Below are positions 34,919-43,412 of a DNA stretch of 64,000 bases, piece after piece. The notes below the pieces were generated by a model, which was given only the letters and a program-made list of their open reading frames with translations, was not told the origin of the DNA and did no database searches. Each line of letters begins with the position of its first letter. The stretch's first letter is position 1. Position numbers and translations under genes: made by a program. Origin of the DNA: Bacteroides intestinalis (lineage in GTDB: Bacteria; Bacteroidota; Bacteroidia; Bacteroidales; Bacteroidaceae); assembly GCF_902364365.1 (NCBI RefSeq), contig NZ_CABJDN010000009.1, positions 124,001 through 188,000 of the forward strand. The letters run 5' to 3'.

Positions 34919-35926
34919 TTACTTGATAAGTTTTCCGGCAACATTGCCCACGGCAGCACCCGCCCCGGCAGCGGCGACATTCCCCGCTTTGGCGGCAGTC
35001 GTGTTCATCGCACGGTTCGCACCGCTTACACCGCCCGCCATGATGATCCAGTTCGCAACGGTAGGTATTGTAAAGTACCCGAATATCCCGATAATCAGGA
35101 ATACCATGTACACCGTATTCGTGCTGTCCGGTATAAAGGTGGGATCGCTCATCGCCTCTATGTCTTTGGTGAGCATAAGCACCTGAATCCTTGCCAGTAC
35201 CGAACTGAACAGGTCGCTCACGGGCAGCCACATATAGACGGAAATGTACCGGGTTATCCATTGCGTCAGGGTGCTTTGGAATCCATCATAGACGCTTATC
35301 GCAAAGGCGATAGGCCCTAAGATGGAGAGGACGATCAGAAAGAACGTCCGTATCGTGTCTATCACCAGCCCGGCGGACTGGAACAGCAGTTCCAAGAGTT
35401 CCTGAAACCATTTGCGTATGTTCTGTTTCATCCGGTACTCGGCACGGTCTATGTACATGCCGCCCATCGTTATCAGGTCGCCAGCCGACCAGCCGAGTTC
35501 ATCCAGTTTCTTGTCGAACTCTTCCTTATCCACGAGGTACGCCGTTTCCGGATTCCGCTTGTTCGCTTCATATTCCAGCTTGTCTTTCTGTTCCCGGTAC
35601 TTGTTCATGTCGAAGGTCTGTGTTTCCAGCATCCCGTGGCAGCCTTTCACCACGGGCGAAAGCACCGTGTTGATCGTGCCCAGTACGAACGTCGGAAAGA
35701 ACATGATGCACAGCCCGATGGCGAACGGGCGCAGCAGCGGGTACACGTCGATAGGTTCGGCACGGGCGAGGGCTTGCCACACTTTGGCGGCGACGTAGAA
35801 CAGCGCACCCAACCCGGCTATCCCTTTGGCTACGCCCGTCAGGTTGGAGCATAGCGGTATCATTTCCTGATATAGCGTGTGCAATATCTGGTGCAGGTTC
35901 TCAAAGTCTATTGATAATAACATCAT
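34919..35926 (-). CDS. traJ: Conjugative transposon protein TraJ (VirB6-like)
   Basis: A 335-residue polytopic membrane protein with several hydrophobic segments (GIAGLGALFYVAAKVWQALA, PFAIGLCIMFFPTFVLGT, FFLIVLSILGPIAFAIS, MVFLIIGIFGYFTIP). It ends in a Gly/Ala-rich tail (NAGKLIK type). This is the TraJ family, analogous to VirB6 in the inner-membrane channel. It precedes traK by 19 bases. Confidence 0.92.
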   Translation of the reverse strand: MMLLSIDFENLHQILHTLYQEMIPLCSNLTGVAKGIAGLGALFYVAAKVWQALARAEPIDVYPLLRPFAIGLCIMFFPTFVLGTINTVLSPVVKGCHGMLETQTFDMNKYREQKDKLEYEANKRNPETAYLVDKEEFDKKLDELGWSAGDLITMGGMYIDRAEYRMKQNIRKWFQELLELLFQSAGLVIDTIRTFFLIVLSILGPIAFAISVYDGFQSTLTQWITRYISVYMWLPVSDLFSSVLARIQVLMLTKDIEAMSDPTFIPDSTNTVYMVFLIIGIFGYFTIPTVANWIIMAGGVSGANRAMNTTAAKAGNVAAAGAGAAVGNVAGKLIK

Positions 35927-35961
35927 CTTACCTTATTATATATATGTACAGGAATCCGTTC

Positions 35962-36594
35962 TCACCAGTAGCGTTCGTCCGCCGAGCCGTACAACGCCAT
36001 CACCCGGTCGGTGTCCTTCTTCTTTTTCGCCCGCAGGTAACTCACCGAGATATTCTTGTTCGTGTAGTATTGCACGAGATTGCGGTATTCCAGCAGCCTT
36101 TTATAGCTTTGGTCGATAATCGCCAGCCGTTCCGCATCCGATAGCGACATTCCGGTGATATTCACCACATTTTTCAAATCCTGCAACACGTCCGCACTCT
36201 CGTTCAGCAGCTTTGCATATCCGAAAGAGATCGTGCTTAACTCGTCCGGCGTATAGTTCGGATCACCCAGCATCTTTTGGTAGTTCCGTACATAGATTTC
36301 CGAAATATCCGCCACCAGTTCGATGCTTTTCTTCACTTTTACACCGCCCTTAATCACGTCGTGTACATCCTTTAGCGCATCATAGTACCGCTTTCCTTGT
36401 TCAAAAACTTTGGCGGTTTCCTTGAACCCGTCCATTGTGTTCTTGGCAGTCGTCGAAGTCTGCGCAATCTGTTTAACGGTGTTGATAATCCCTTGCGCCA
36501 AGTTCCCCGGATCGCTCACTACCCATTGTGCGTTAGCCGTACCCGCTGCCAGCAGGCACGCCAACCCCATGACTATCGCTTTTATCTGTTTCAT
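35962..36594 (-). CDS. traI: Conjugative transposon protein TraI (DUF4141)
   Basis: A 210-residue protein with a signal peptide (ending TANAQ near residue 22) and a helical body (SDPGNLAQGIINTVKQIAQTS, then DYLRNYQKML-like helices). It fits the TraI/DUF4141 family, which has VirB5-like features. It starts 4 bases after the DUF3876 gene stop and is followed by traJ. Confidence 0.88.
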   Translation of the reverse strand: MKQIKAIVMGLACLLAAGTANAQWVVSDPGNLAQGIINTVKQIAQTSTTAKNTMDGFKETAKVFEQGKRYYDALKDVHDVIKGGVKVKKSIELVADISEIYVRNYQKMLGDPNYTPDELSTISFGYAKLLNESADVLQDLKNVVNITGMSLSDAERLAIIDQSYKRLLEYRNLVQYYTNKNISVSYLRAKKKKDTDRVMALYGSADERYW

Positions 36595-36598
36595 ACTC

Positions 36599-36958
36599 TT
36601 ACTTGTTTAATTGATGGTTACTCCGTTTATATTCTCCGCCGGGCGACAGGTGTATGCGGTCTTTCTCCTTGTCGTAGGTCAGCATCACCGCCAGCCCCGT
36701 TTCGATGAAGAAGTAGCCGTCCGTTTCCCGTATCAGGTAGGTTTCCGTCCGGGTGCTTCCCGCATGGCTTTTCTTTATCACTGTTACCCGGTATTGCCCG
36801 TTTTCTTCCGAAAGGGTAAAGGGCGGCTTGCTGCCCGTGCTTACCCAGTCGCCCCGCATCTTTTCCAGTTTGTCGGCGTTCGTTTCCTTGCAGGAAGTGA
36901 CGAACGCCAATGCCACCGTCACCGCTGACAGCAGCAGGATTAAATTCAATCGTTTCAT
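36599..36958 (-). CDS. DUF3876 family lipoprotein of the tra operon
   Basis: A 119-residue protein with a lipoprotein-type signal (residues 1-22, FVTSC) and a small beta domain (GDWVSTGSKPPFTLSEENGQYRV). It matches DUF3876, found between traG and traI in Bacteroidales elements. A 199-base gap containing the first YRNY array separates it from traG. Confidence 0.82.
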   Translation of the reverse strand: MKRLNLILLLSAVTVALAFVTSCKETNADKLEKMRGDWVSTGSKPPFTLSEENGQYRVTVIKKSHAGSTRTETYLIRETDGYFFIETGLAVMLTYDKEKDRIHLSPGGEYKRSNHQLNK

Positions 36959-36987
36959 AATGATTTCGTTTTTAATGATGATTTGTA

Positions 36988-37147
36988 CAACCAGCCGTTT
37001 GTACGTTTAGCCGTTTAGTCATTCAGCCAACCAACCGTTTAATCGTTTAGCCAGCCGTCCGGCTGTTCAACCGTTCAGCCGATTAACCAGCCAGCCAATC
37101 AACTATCCGGCTACCCGTACATCCGGTTATTCATTTATTTACCCATT
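36988..37147. repeat. Phased YRNY tetranucleotide array 1
   Basis: Read from 36988 in steps of four, all 40 tetramers have pyrimidine then purine, and 38 of 40 fit Y-R-N-Y (the exceptions, tgta and cgta, fail only at position 4). Typical units are CGTT, CAGC, TAGC, CAAC and CGGC. It fills the gap between traG and the DUF3876 gene, overlaps neither, and has no long open frame. It would be transcribed as RNYR units within the tra mRNA. Confidence 0.85.
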
Positions 37148-37157
37148 GGCACATTAT

Positions 37158-39659
37158 TTACTTGTACTTCGTTTCCGCCAGCCGCCTGATGGCAAGCTCC
37201 AAGTCGCCGCCCAACTCTTCCGCAAGGTTGAACACCTCCGTTTTCTCGCTCTCTTCGGTGGTGTACGTCAGGTATTCCGAAGGGCTTACTTCCGTGGCAT
37301 ATACCGCCGACTGCACCCCGTTCAGCCCGATCCATACCTCCTTGTATTTCCGTCCGGGATGGTTGGCAAGGTTGATGGACAAGATTTGCGCTTTCTCCTT
37401 TTCCGTCAGTCCGAGCATCGCCTGTATGCCGTCGAACTTGTTCATATACTTTTTCTGGTCGAGCAGTATCTTGCAATCGCTGTTGTTGATGATAGCCTCT
37501 TTCACGATGGGCGACGAGATTATATCGTCCACCTCCTGCGTAACTACCACTGCTTCACCAAAATACTTGCGGACGGTCTTGTAGAGATATTTTAAATATT
37601 CTGACATACTCGGTGAGGAAAGGGCTTTCCATGCTTCCTCACAGATAAGCATCTTCCGCACCCCTTTAAGCCTGCGCATCTTGTTCAGGAAGGCTTCCAT
37701 GATGATAATCGTTACCACCGGGAAAAGCTCGGAATTATCCTTCACAGCATCAATCTCAAAGACGATAAACCGCTTGTTCAGCAGGTCGATGTTCTCTTTC
37801 GAGTTCAGCAGGAAATCGTAACGACCGCCTTTGTAATATTGCCGCAGCGTGGTAAGGAAGTTGTCGATATTAAAATCATCCCGGCTTACCTTGATGTCCC
37901 TTTTCGCCAGTTCCGCACGGTAATCGCCCAGCATATACTCGTAGAAGGTATCGAACGAGGGCACGATGCTTCGGTCTTGCTGTATCTTCCGGATGTATGC
38001 CGACACCGCACTGCCCAGCTCGCCGCTTTCCGTCTTCGTGATTTTCTCGTCCTCGCTCTTCCATAGGGTGAGCAGCAACGTCTTTATACTGTCTTTTTTT
38101 TCCACGCTGAACTTGTAATCGTCAGTGAAAAAAGGATTGAAACTGATGGGCTTATCTTCCGAATACGTGTAATACACCCCGTCCTCGCCCTTTGTCTTGC
38201 GGTGTATCAGTTCGCACAATCCCTGATACGAGTTACCCGTGTCGATAAGTACCACGTGGCTGTTCTGCTCGTAGTACTGCCGGACTAAATGGTTCATAAA
38301 GAAGGATTTTCCCGAACCCGAAGGCCCCAAGACAAACTTGTTGCGGTTCGTGATAATCCCCCGTTTCATCGGCAAGTCTGAAATATCCAGATGCAGCGGT
38401 CTGCCCGTCACCCGATCCACCATCTTGACACCGAAAGGCGATAAGGAATCTTTATAGTTCGTTTCTTCCGTGAAGAAACACAGGGCTTGCGGGATGAACG
38501 TGTAGAAACTTTCCTCGAAAGGAAAATCCCCCTCGTTCCCCGGTATGCCCGCCCAGAACAGCGTCGGCACGTCCGTTGTGTTATGCCGGGGCTTGCACTC
38601 CATAAGGGCAAGCTGGCTGCCCACGTCATTCTTGATGTGTTTCAGTTCTTCCCGGTCGTCCGCCCACGCCATCACGTTGCAATGGCAGCGTACCGAGGTC
38701 AGCCCCTTGCTGTGCGCTTCGTTCAGGTATTCCTCTATCCATTCCCGGTTGATCTGATTGGAACGGGAATAGCGGGATAGCGACTGCATATTCCTTGCGG
38801 TCTGCTCGAAGCGTTTCAGGCTCTCCGTGTGGTTGTCGATAAAGAGGTACTGGTTGTAGCAATGGTTACAGGAGAGCAGCACGCCCACCGGGGCGGCGAA
38901 ACTCAACCTGCAATCGCTCCGGTCTGTGGACAACCGTTCATAGCGGCTGTCCGTACCCACCTTGCCCGGCAAGTCCTCTGCGTCCGAAAGGGTGTGCAGG
39001 CAAAGGATGTCGTCGCCAATGCGCATTTCTTCCGGGTTCAACTGGATGTCTTTCAGCACCGTAGTATCGCTTTGCGAGAGGGAGAAATATTTCTCCACGA
39101 TGCCCGCTGTCGTTTCCGTCCCGACAATCTCGTCCGTTGTCAGGCGGCGGAGCGTGATAAACCCGCTGTCGTTCATGATTCGCTCGAACTGCCCGACCGC
39201 TTCAAGGAATTTCGTTACCGTTTCCTTGTCCTCGATCTCCTTCGGGATAATCTTTCCCTTGCACAGCGTGCTGAACGTGCTTTCCTGACGGCTGCGCACC
39301 TTCGTTGTCTTGGTAAGGAACAGGTAGCAGAAATGGTTAAGGAACGGGCGTTCGTTGAAGTGCCTCTCAAACGAGCGGGACAAGAAACTAAGGTCGTCCC
39401 TGTTAATCTCCGGCTGGTACTTCTCTTCGATAAAAAAGTCCTGCTTATGCACGATGGAGTAGTCCGGCAGTACCTTTACCGCCTTGTGCCACGCCGAATG
39501 TATCGCCTCGTACTCCGTTTGGGTAACGGTGAACAGTTCCGGCAGTTCCACCCGGAAGGCTACCGTCACGTCCGCATCCTTGCTCACGATGCAGCCGTTC
39601 TCCACAGCCAAGAGCGGGAACTTGCTTTCCAGCGTTGCCGCTTTCATTACGTTTTTCAT
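37158..39659 (-). CDS. traG: Conjugative transposon ATPase TraG (VirB4-like)
   Basis: 833 residues from the ATG at 39659. A longer open frame to 39839 overlaps traF in a different frame and was rejected. Walker A GPSGSGKSF is near residue 445 and the Walker B region MLICEEAWKAL near 668. The N-terminal half matches TraG/VirB4 (FPLLAVENGCIVSKDADVTVAFRVELPE-type start). It energises the secretion channel at the inner membrane. The start overlaps the traF stop by 4 bases. Confidence 0.95.
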   Translation of the reverse strand: MKNVMKAATLESKFPLLAVENGCIVSKDADVTVAFRVELPELFTVTQTEYEAIHSAWHKAVKVLPDYSIVHKQDFFIEEKYQPEINRDDLSFLSRSFERHFNERPFLNHFCYLFLTKTTKVRSRQESTFSTLCKGKIIPKEIEDKETVTKFLEAVGQFERIMNDSGFITLRRLTTDEIVGTETTAGIVEKYFSLSQSDTTVLKDIQLNPEEMRIGDDILCLHTLSDAEDLPGKVGTDSRYERLSTDRSDCRLSFAAPVGVLLSCNHCYNQYLFIDNHTESLKRFEQTARNMQSLSRYSRSNQINREWIEEYLNEAHSKGLTSVRCHCNVMAWADDREELKHIKNDVGSQLALMECKPRHNTTDVPTLFWAGIPGNEGDFPFEESFYTFIPQALCFFTEETNYKDSLSPFGVKMVDRVTGRPLHLDISDLPMKRGIITNRNKFVLGPSGSGKSFFMNHLVRQYYEQNSHVVLIDTGNSYQGLCELIHRKTKGEDGVYYTYSEDKPISFNPFFTDDYKFSVEKKDSIKTLLLTLWKSEDEKITKTESGELGSAVSAYIRKIQQDRSIVPSFDTFYEYMLGDYRAELAKRDIKVSRDDFNIDNFLTTLRQYYKGGRYDFLLNSKENIDLLNKRFIVFEIDAVKDNSELFPVVTIIIMEAFLNKMRRLKGVRKMLICEEAWKALSSPSMSEYLKYLYKTVRKYFGEAVVVTQEVDDIISSPIVKEAIINNSDCKILLDQKKYMNKFDGIQAMLGLTEKEKAQILSINLANHPGRKYKEVWIGLNGVQSAVYATEVSPSEYLTYTTEESEKTEVFNLAEELGGDLELAIRRLAETKYK

Positions 39660-39979
39660 TCTTTCTTGTTTTTGGTGGTAAATAATCGGGGAATTTTCAG
39701 TCGGTTCAGCACGTACCTCGGATGCCGTTTGCGGGCGGCGGCTTTCATCAGCCCGTGCGTGCCGTACCGGGCGTTCAGCCGGAAGGTGAGCCACACCAGC
39801 AGCGTAGCCGCAGCCACGCCGAAGCCGATGCACACCCACTGGTTCACGCCTGCCATGTACAGAATTACGAATACCACGAACACGGCGAGCAGCCCGGCGG
39901 CAAACACGAAAAGGTACTGGCTTTCCAAGCCCTTGAACTCCACGTTCCTGCCAATCCCCTTGTTGATTTCAAAGTTCAT
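39656..39979 (-). CDS. traF: Conjugative transposon protein TraF (VirB3-like)
   Basis: 107 residues from the ATG at 39979 (MNFEINKG); the upstream extension overlaps traE and is rejected. Two adjacent membrane segments (YLFVFAAGLLAVFVVFVILY and WVCIGFGVAAATLLVWLTF) are followed by a basic tail. This is the DUF4133/TraF layout, like VirB3. It overlaps the traG start by 4 bases. Confidence 0.88.
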   Translation of the reverse strand: MNFEINKGIGRNVEFKGLESQYLFVFAAGLLAVFVVFVILYMAGVNQWVCIGFGVAAATLLVWLTFRLNARYGTHGLMKAAARKRHPRYVLNRLKIPRLFTTKNKKE

Positions 39980-39990
39980 AAACCGCTTGT

Positions 39991-40290
39991 TTACAGGAAG
40001 AAAGAACGTAGGATAGTGGCGGCAACAATCAGGAAGATACAAGCCCCGAACCACGATGCGGCGGTCTTGCTCGTATCGGGATCTCCGCTGCTGAATTTCC
40101 CATACACTTTCACGCCTCCGATTAGCCCGACCACCGCACCAATCGCGTAAATTAATTTTGTCCCCGGATCGAAATACGAAGTCACCATCTGCGTGGCTTC
40201 GGTGATACCCGCTTGTCCGTTACCCTGTGCCATTGCACCTGCGGCAGCCATTACAAGGCTTGCCATCAAAAAGATTCTCTTCTTAGTCAT
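39991..40290 (-). CDS. traE: Conjugative transposon protein TraE (DUF4134, VirB2-like)
   Basis: A 99-residue protein with a signal peptide (ending GAMAQ near residue 22) and two hydrophobic segments (LIYAIGAVVGLIGGVKVYGKF and ACIFLIVAATILRSFF). This is the DUF4134 family, whose size and topology resemble VirB2 pilins. It lies 11 bases before traF. Confidence 0.9.
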   Translation of the reverse strand: MTKKRIFLMASLVMAAAGAMAQGNGQAGITEATQMVTSYFDPGTKLIYAIGAVVGLIGGVKVYGKFSSGDPDTSKTAASWFGACIFLIVAATILRSFFL

Positions 40291-40307
40291 TGTCTCAAAA
40301 AATTAAA

Positions 40308-40997
40308 TTAAACATGGTTGTTATTCATCAGTCGGGCGAGACGTTGCCGTGCCCCTTCAAACTCATCCAGCATTTCATCCCACACATCTGAACCCATCAC
40401 GGCGGGCAGCACTTCACGGGCTTGCTGTTTCTCTTGCTCGTTCGCATCGTCCGTTACCATGATCCGGTGTACCTTCTTCAAGTCCTCGAAGGTGTACCCG
40501 GTGGCAAAGTCGGGGTTGCCGTCAGGGTAATAAGCCCCCAGTCCTTCTTCCTCTTCCACCTCTTCGGGCGTGGGTACATATTCCTCTTCTTCCGCCTCGT
40601 CCTCTTCCGGCTCTACCTCGATGTCGGAGTAGTCCGCATCATCATCCGCCGGGGCGGTTTCTTCCGGTTGTTCCGTATCGTCAGCCGCAGGTTCTCCGGT
40701 AGCCGTTTCCGGCAGGTTTCCCGCATCGTTTCCGGACGTTCCGGGTGCGAATTTATCCGTTTTATCCTCTTGATTATCAGCGTGTCTTTGCTTGTCGTTC
40801 GGCTCGTCCGTTTGTCTTTTCCGGTAGGTGCTTTTTCCGATAACCGTGTACGGTTCTTCCGTTTTTTCCTCCGGTTCGTCGTCGGCTTCTTCCGCATCCG
40901 TTTTCCAAAAAGACCGCATCAAATCGTGACGGAAGTATTGCCACAGCACGGCAAGGTAGTAGAGCAGGATTACGGAGATTATCATTTTCAGTATCAT
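40308..40997 (-). CDS. traD: TraD-like conjugal transfer protein with an acidic linker
   Basis: A 229-residue protein. An N-terminal membrane segment (MILKMIISVILLYYLAVLW) is followed by about 120 residues of strongly acidic low-complexity sequence (EVEPEEDEAEEEEYVPTPEE). The short conserved C-terminal domain contains YTFEDLKKVHRIM and VMGSDVWDEML. The C-terminus and position between traC and traE indicate TraD. It may be a flexible linker to the channel; its role is not established. Confidence 0.75.
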   Translation of the reverse strand: MILKMIISVILLYYLAVLWQYFRHDLMRSFWKTDAEEADDEPEEKTEEPYTVIGKSTYRKRQTDEPNDKQRHADNQEDKTDKFAPGTSGNDAGNLPETATGEPAADDTEQPEETAPADDDADYSDIEVEPEEDEAEEEEYVPTPEEVEEEEGLGAYYPDGNPDFATGYTFEDLKKVHRIMVTDDANEQEKQQAREVLPAVMGSDVWDEMLDEFEGARQRLARLMNNNHV

Positions 40998-41014
40998 GGC
41001 AGTTCCTCCCGGCG

Positions 41015-41449
41015 TTAGAATAAGTTTTCTATTTTTCCGGCGTAAGCCGCCTCGATTTCTTCCCGGTACTGCTCGAAGTGCTGTGCCAGCACGTTGTCTA
41101 TGTAGGCGGAAAGCGACACTTTGCCGCCCGTCAGCATCATGGAGATTTTGGCAATCCTCTCGTGGTACTCACGCCGCACGTACACGGGCTTACCGTAACG
41201 GGCGGGTATATCCATTCCTTTAAGAAAGGTGCTGTCGTAGTCCGCCGCCTGCTTTGCTTTGCGCCGTTTCCCGTCCGGTACTTTCTCCGCAGGCACGGCA
41301 GTTTCTTTCTTTCCAGTTTCTGGTTCTTCTGTTTCTCTCGGCTCTGTTGGAGCAGTACTACCGTTTCCGTCCGGTGTTGCCGTTTCACCCGCCATCATCC
41401 GCATCAGCAGTTCCTCGTCGATGGGCTTATCCGTTTGCTGTTTCTTCAT
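41015..41449 (-). CDS. traC: TraC-like protein (DUF3408)
   Basis: A 144-residue protein with a low-complexity N-terminus and a C-terminal DUF3408 domain (KPVYVRREYHERIAKISMML, SLSAYIDNVLAQHFEQY) that looks like a ribbon-helix-helix DNA-binding unit. It overlaps the end of traA by 23 bases. The pairing of a ParA-like ATPase with a small DNA-binding protein resembles partition or positioning modules. Confidence 0.85.
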   Translation of the reverse strand: MKKQQTDKPIDEELLMRMMAGETATPDGNGSTAPTEPRETEEPETGKKETAVPAEKVPDGKRRKAKQAADYDSTFLKGMDIPARYGKPVYVRREYHERIAKISMMLTGGKVSLSAYIDNVLAQHFEQYREEIEAAYAGKIENLF

Positions 41450-42209
41450 AGGTAGGTGATTTTAGTATGGATAATATTTCGTGCGTCAATTCCGGCAACC
41501 CGCTGCCCACAACCAGCCGCTTGTCGGGAGCGAACAGCGTGGAACGGAACACCGCCCGGTTTTCCGCGTCCAGTTCCTTGCGGAAGCGTTTCGTGTCGGG
41601 AATCTGCGTGGCAAGCATCGGCAGCCCCATTTCGGCGATTACCTTCCCGTAATTTTCGTACACGTTGCTCTTTTCCCGTTTATCCACCTGATTCCAGAAA
41701 AGGTAAAGCCCTTTCAGTCGGCTTGTTTCCTTGCCTAACATCATCCGTTGCAGCACGTCTAAAAAGGCAAGCGTGCTTTCCAGCACCGTTTTGTCGGCAA
41801 CCACCGGGGCGAAAATGTAATCCATCTGTGCGATGGTGCGCAGTATGCCCGACGAGTTCACCGTTCCCGGCAGGTCGAAGAACAGCAGGTCATAGTTTCC
41901 GCCCGCCGTCAGTTCCCTTGCCACATCGGGGGCTTGCTCCACCCGGCACTTCTGCACCGGATAGGCGGCACGCCCCGGCTGCTGCATCTGTCCGTAAGCC
42001 ATCTGTTTCAGGTATTCGTTTTTCAGTACCTCCCGGCTGTCCCTCTCCCGCATTTCGTACAGGCTGTATTGGGGAAAGTCGCAGTCGATCACCGCCAGCG
42101 GCACGCCATAATTGTAATGTAGGTAACTTGCTACCAGTACCGTAAAGGCGGACTTTCCGCTGCCCCCCTTTTGTGTGGCGAAAGCCACGTTCAATGTCTG
42201 TCTATCCAT
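41427..42209 (-). CDS. traA: ParA-family ATPase TraA
   Basis: 260 residues from the ATG at 42209; the open frame reaches a TTG at 42221. The deviant Walker A motif KGGSGKS is near residues 13-19, with the Walker B-like VIDCDFPQYS near 42 and a switch region LLFFDLPGTV near 110. This is the TraA/ParA protein that opens Bacteroidales tra operons. The 336-bp YRNY array begins 6 bases upstream of its start codon, so the promoter must lie beyond or within the array. Confidence 0.92.
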   Translation of the reverse strand: MDRQTLNVAFATQKGGSGKSAFTVLVASYLHYNYGVPLAVIDCDFPQYSLYEMRERDSREVLKNEYLKQMAYGQMQQPGRAAYPVQKCRVEQAPDVARELTAGGNYDLLFFDLPGTVNSSGILRTIAQMDYIFAPVVADKTVLESTLAFLDVLQRMMLGKETSRLKGLYLFWNQVDKREKSNVYENYGKVIAEMGLPMLATQIPDTKRFRKELDAENRAVFRSTLFAPDKRLVVGSGLPELTHEILSILKSPTYEETANG

Positions 42210-42214
42210 ATCGT

Positions 42215-42550
42215 CAATCAATTAGTTATTCATTCGGTTGCCTAAGCAATCGGTTATCTGTTCATTCATTCAGTCACTCAATCGGTCAGCCAATCCTCTG
42301 GCTGTTTGTTCATCCGGCTAATTCATCATGCGTTCAGCCGTTTGCCCGTTCATTCGCCCAATCATCCGGCTGTTCATCCGTTTAATCGTTTAGCCGTTTA
42401 GTCATTTGGCTGTTTAGCCAATCATCCGGCTAACCGTTCAGCCATTCGTCCGTTTATTCGTCCGGCAAAACCATCATCCGTTTAACTGCTTGTTCGTCTG
42501 GTTATCCACTCGCTTGACCGTCCGTTTGTCCGTCCGGTCGGATAGCCGTT
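42215..42550. repeat. Phased YRNY tetranucleotide array 2 (traA leader)
   Basis: From 42215 the sequence reads as 84 consecutive tetramers without a phase shift; about 77 fit Y-R-N-Y and most others fail at one position. Common units are CGTT, TAGC, CATC, CGGC, TGTT and CATT. Units CGTT-TAGC and CATC-CGGC are shared with array 1. It fills the region between traA and the mob side and carries no gene. As the likely 5' leader of the tra operon it would be RNA with RNYR units. Confidence 0.88.
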
Positions 42551-42983
42551 TTACCGCTTCCACGGCGCAAAGGAATATCAAATTATTGGTAGATTATCCG
42601 CTTGATTATCAGCGTGTCACGCATTGTCTTTCTACTTGTATAGTTGTCGCATCCGGGCATAATGACCGGACGGGAAAAGGGCTGTTACTTTGCGGCGTTG
42701 AACCCAAGAACCATGAAAATGAAGAAGAGTAGTAACCGCCCGAAGGACTGTTCCGGCAGTCCGCAACAGACAAGGGCATCCCCAATCTGTCCGGTAGGAC
42801 GGATTTTATTTTCAACCGAAAATAGCAAGTTGTGTGCTGCGGCACTCGCTTCGCTTTCCGTGCCTCACCACCACCTTGCCCCGCTGGTGCAAAATCCTCC
42901 GAAGTCGGATTTTCCTTTGCGGGGGAGAGCCGTCCGGCATACGGCAGTTTCAACCCATGTTTCACTTAAAATTTGATAGGACT
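42551..42983. other. Probable oriT-bearing region upstream of mobA
   Basis: A gene-free 433-base stretch between the diverging tra and mob operons. It has two clear hairpins: GGACTG-TTCCGG-CAGTCC (42745-42762) and AAAATCC...GGATTTT (42891-42913). The short open frames here have no recognisable protein. In related mobABC elements oriT lies just upstream of the mob genes, so oriT is placed here by analogy. No nic site can be identified. Confidence 0.45.
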
Positions 42984-43412
42984 ATGGATAGTCAGAAGAA
43001 GTATTCCAACAATCACGGGCGAAAGCCCAAATCCGACAAGATGCGCCACCGCTACGTGTTCCGTCTGGACGACGGGGACAACGCCCGTTTCCTTGCCCTT
43101 TTCGATGAATCAGGAAAGGCAACCCGTGCGGAATTTATCGTTTCCGCACTCTTCGGCAGGGAGATAAAGGTCGTGAAACTCGATAAGGGCACGCAGGATT
43201 TCTACATGCGCCTGACCTCTTTTCACTCCCAGTTTCGCAGCATCGGCGTGAACTATAACCAATGCGTGCGTGCGCTCAAATCCAATTTCTCGGAGAAGAA
43301 AGCCCTCGCTTTCCTTTATAAATTGGAGCAGTACACCCTCGAACTGGTGGAACTTAGCAAACAGATTTCCGCACTGGTGGAAGAGTTTCAGACCAAATAC
43401 CCGGTGCGATGA
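42984..43412 (+). CDS. mobA: Mobilization protein MobA (relaxase accessory, ribbon-helix-helix type)
   Basis: 142 residues from the ATG at 42984; an open extension back to 42834 is unsupported. The N-terminus is basic (KPKSDKMRHRYVFRLDDGDNARF), and the body shows the relaxosome-protein pattern (TRAEFIVSALFGREIKVVKLDK, then FHSQFRSIGVNYNQCVRAL) of MobC/TraB-like nicking accessory proteins. It should bind oriT and load MobB. Its end overlaps the mobB start by 4 bases. Confidence 0.85.
   Translation: MDSQKKYSNNHGRKPKSDKMRHRYVFRLDDGDNARFLALFDESGKATRAEFIVSALFGREIKVVKLDKGTQDFYMRLTSFHSQFRSIGVNYNQCVRALKSNFSEKKALAFLYKLEQYTLELVELSKQISALVEEFQTKYPVR

Noticed and set aside
36988..37147. CRISPR array or simple tandem repeat
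   Set aside because: There are no fixed repeats separated by unique spacers and no cas genes. The unit content varies while only the YRNY base-class pattern is kept.
38829..40016. 395-residue open frame opposite traG, traF and traE
   Set aside because: It is antisense to three clear tra genes and has no domain.
42644..42976. Possible 110-residue protein upstream of mobA, and an N-terminal extension of MobA from 42834
   Set aside because: Composition is unusual, no family is recognised, and the MobA core begins cleanly at 42984. The region fits a non-coding oriT segment better.
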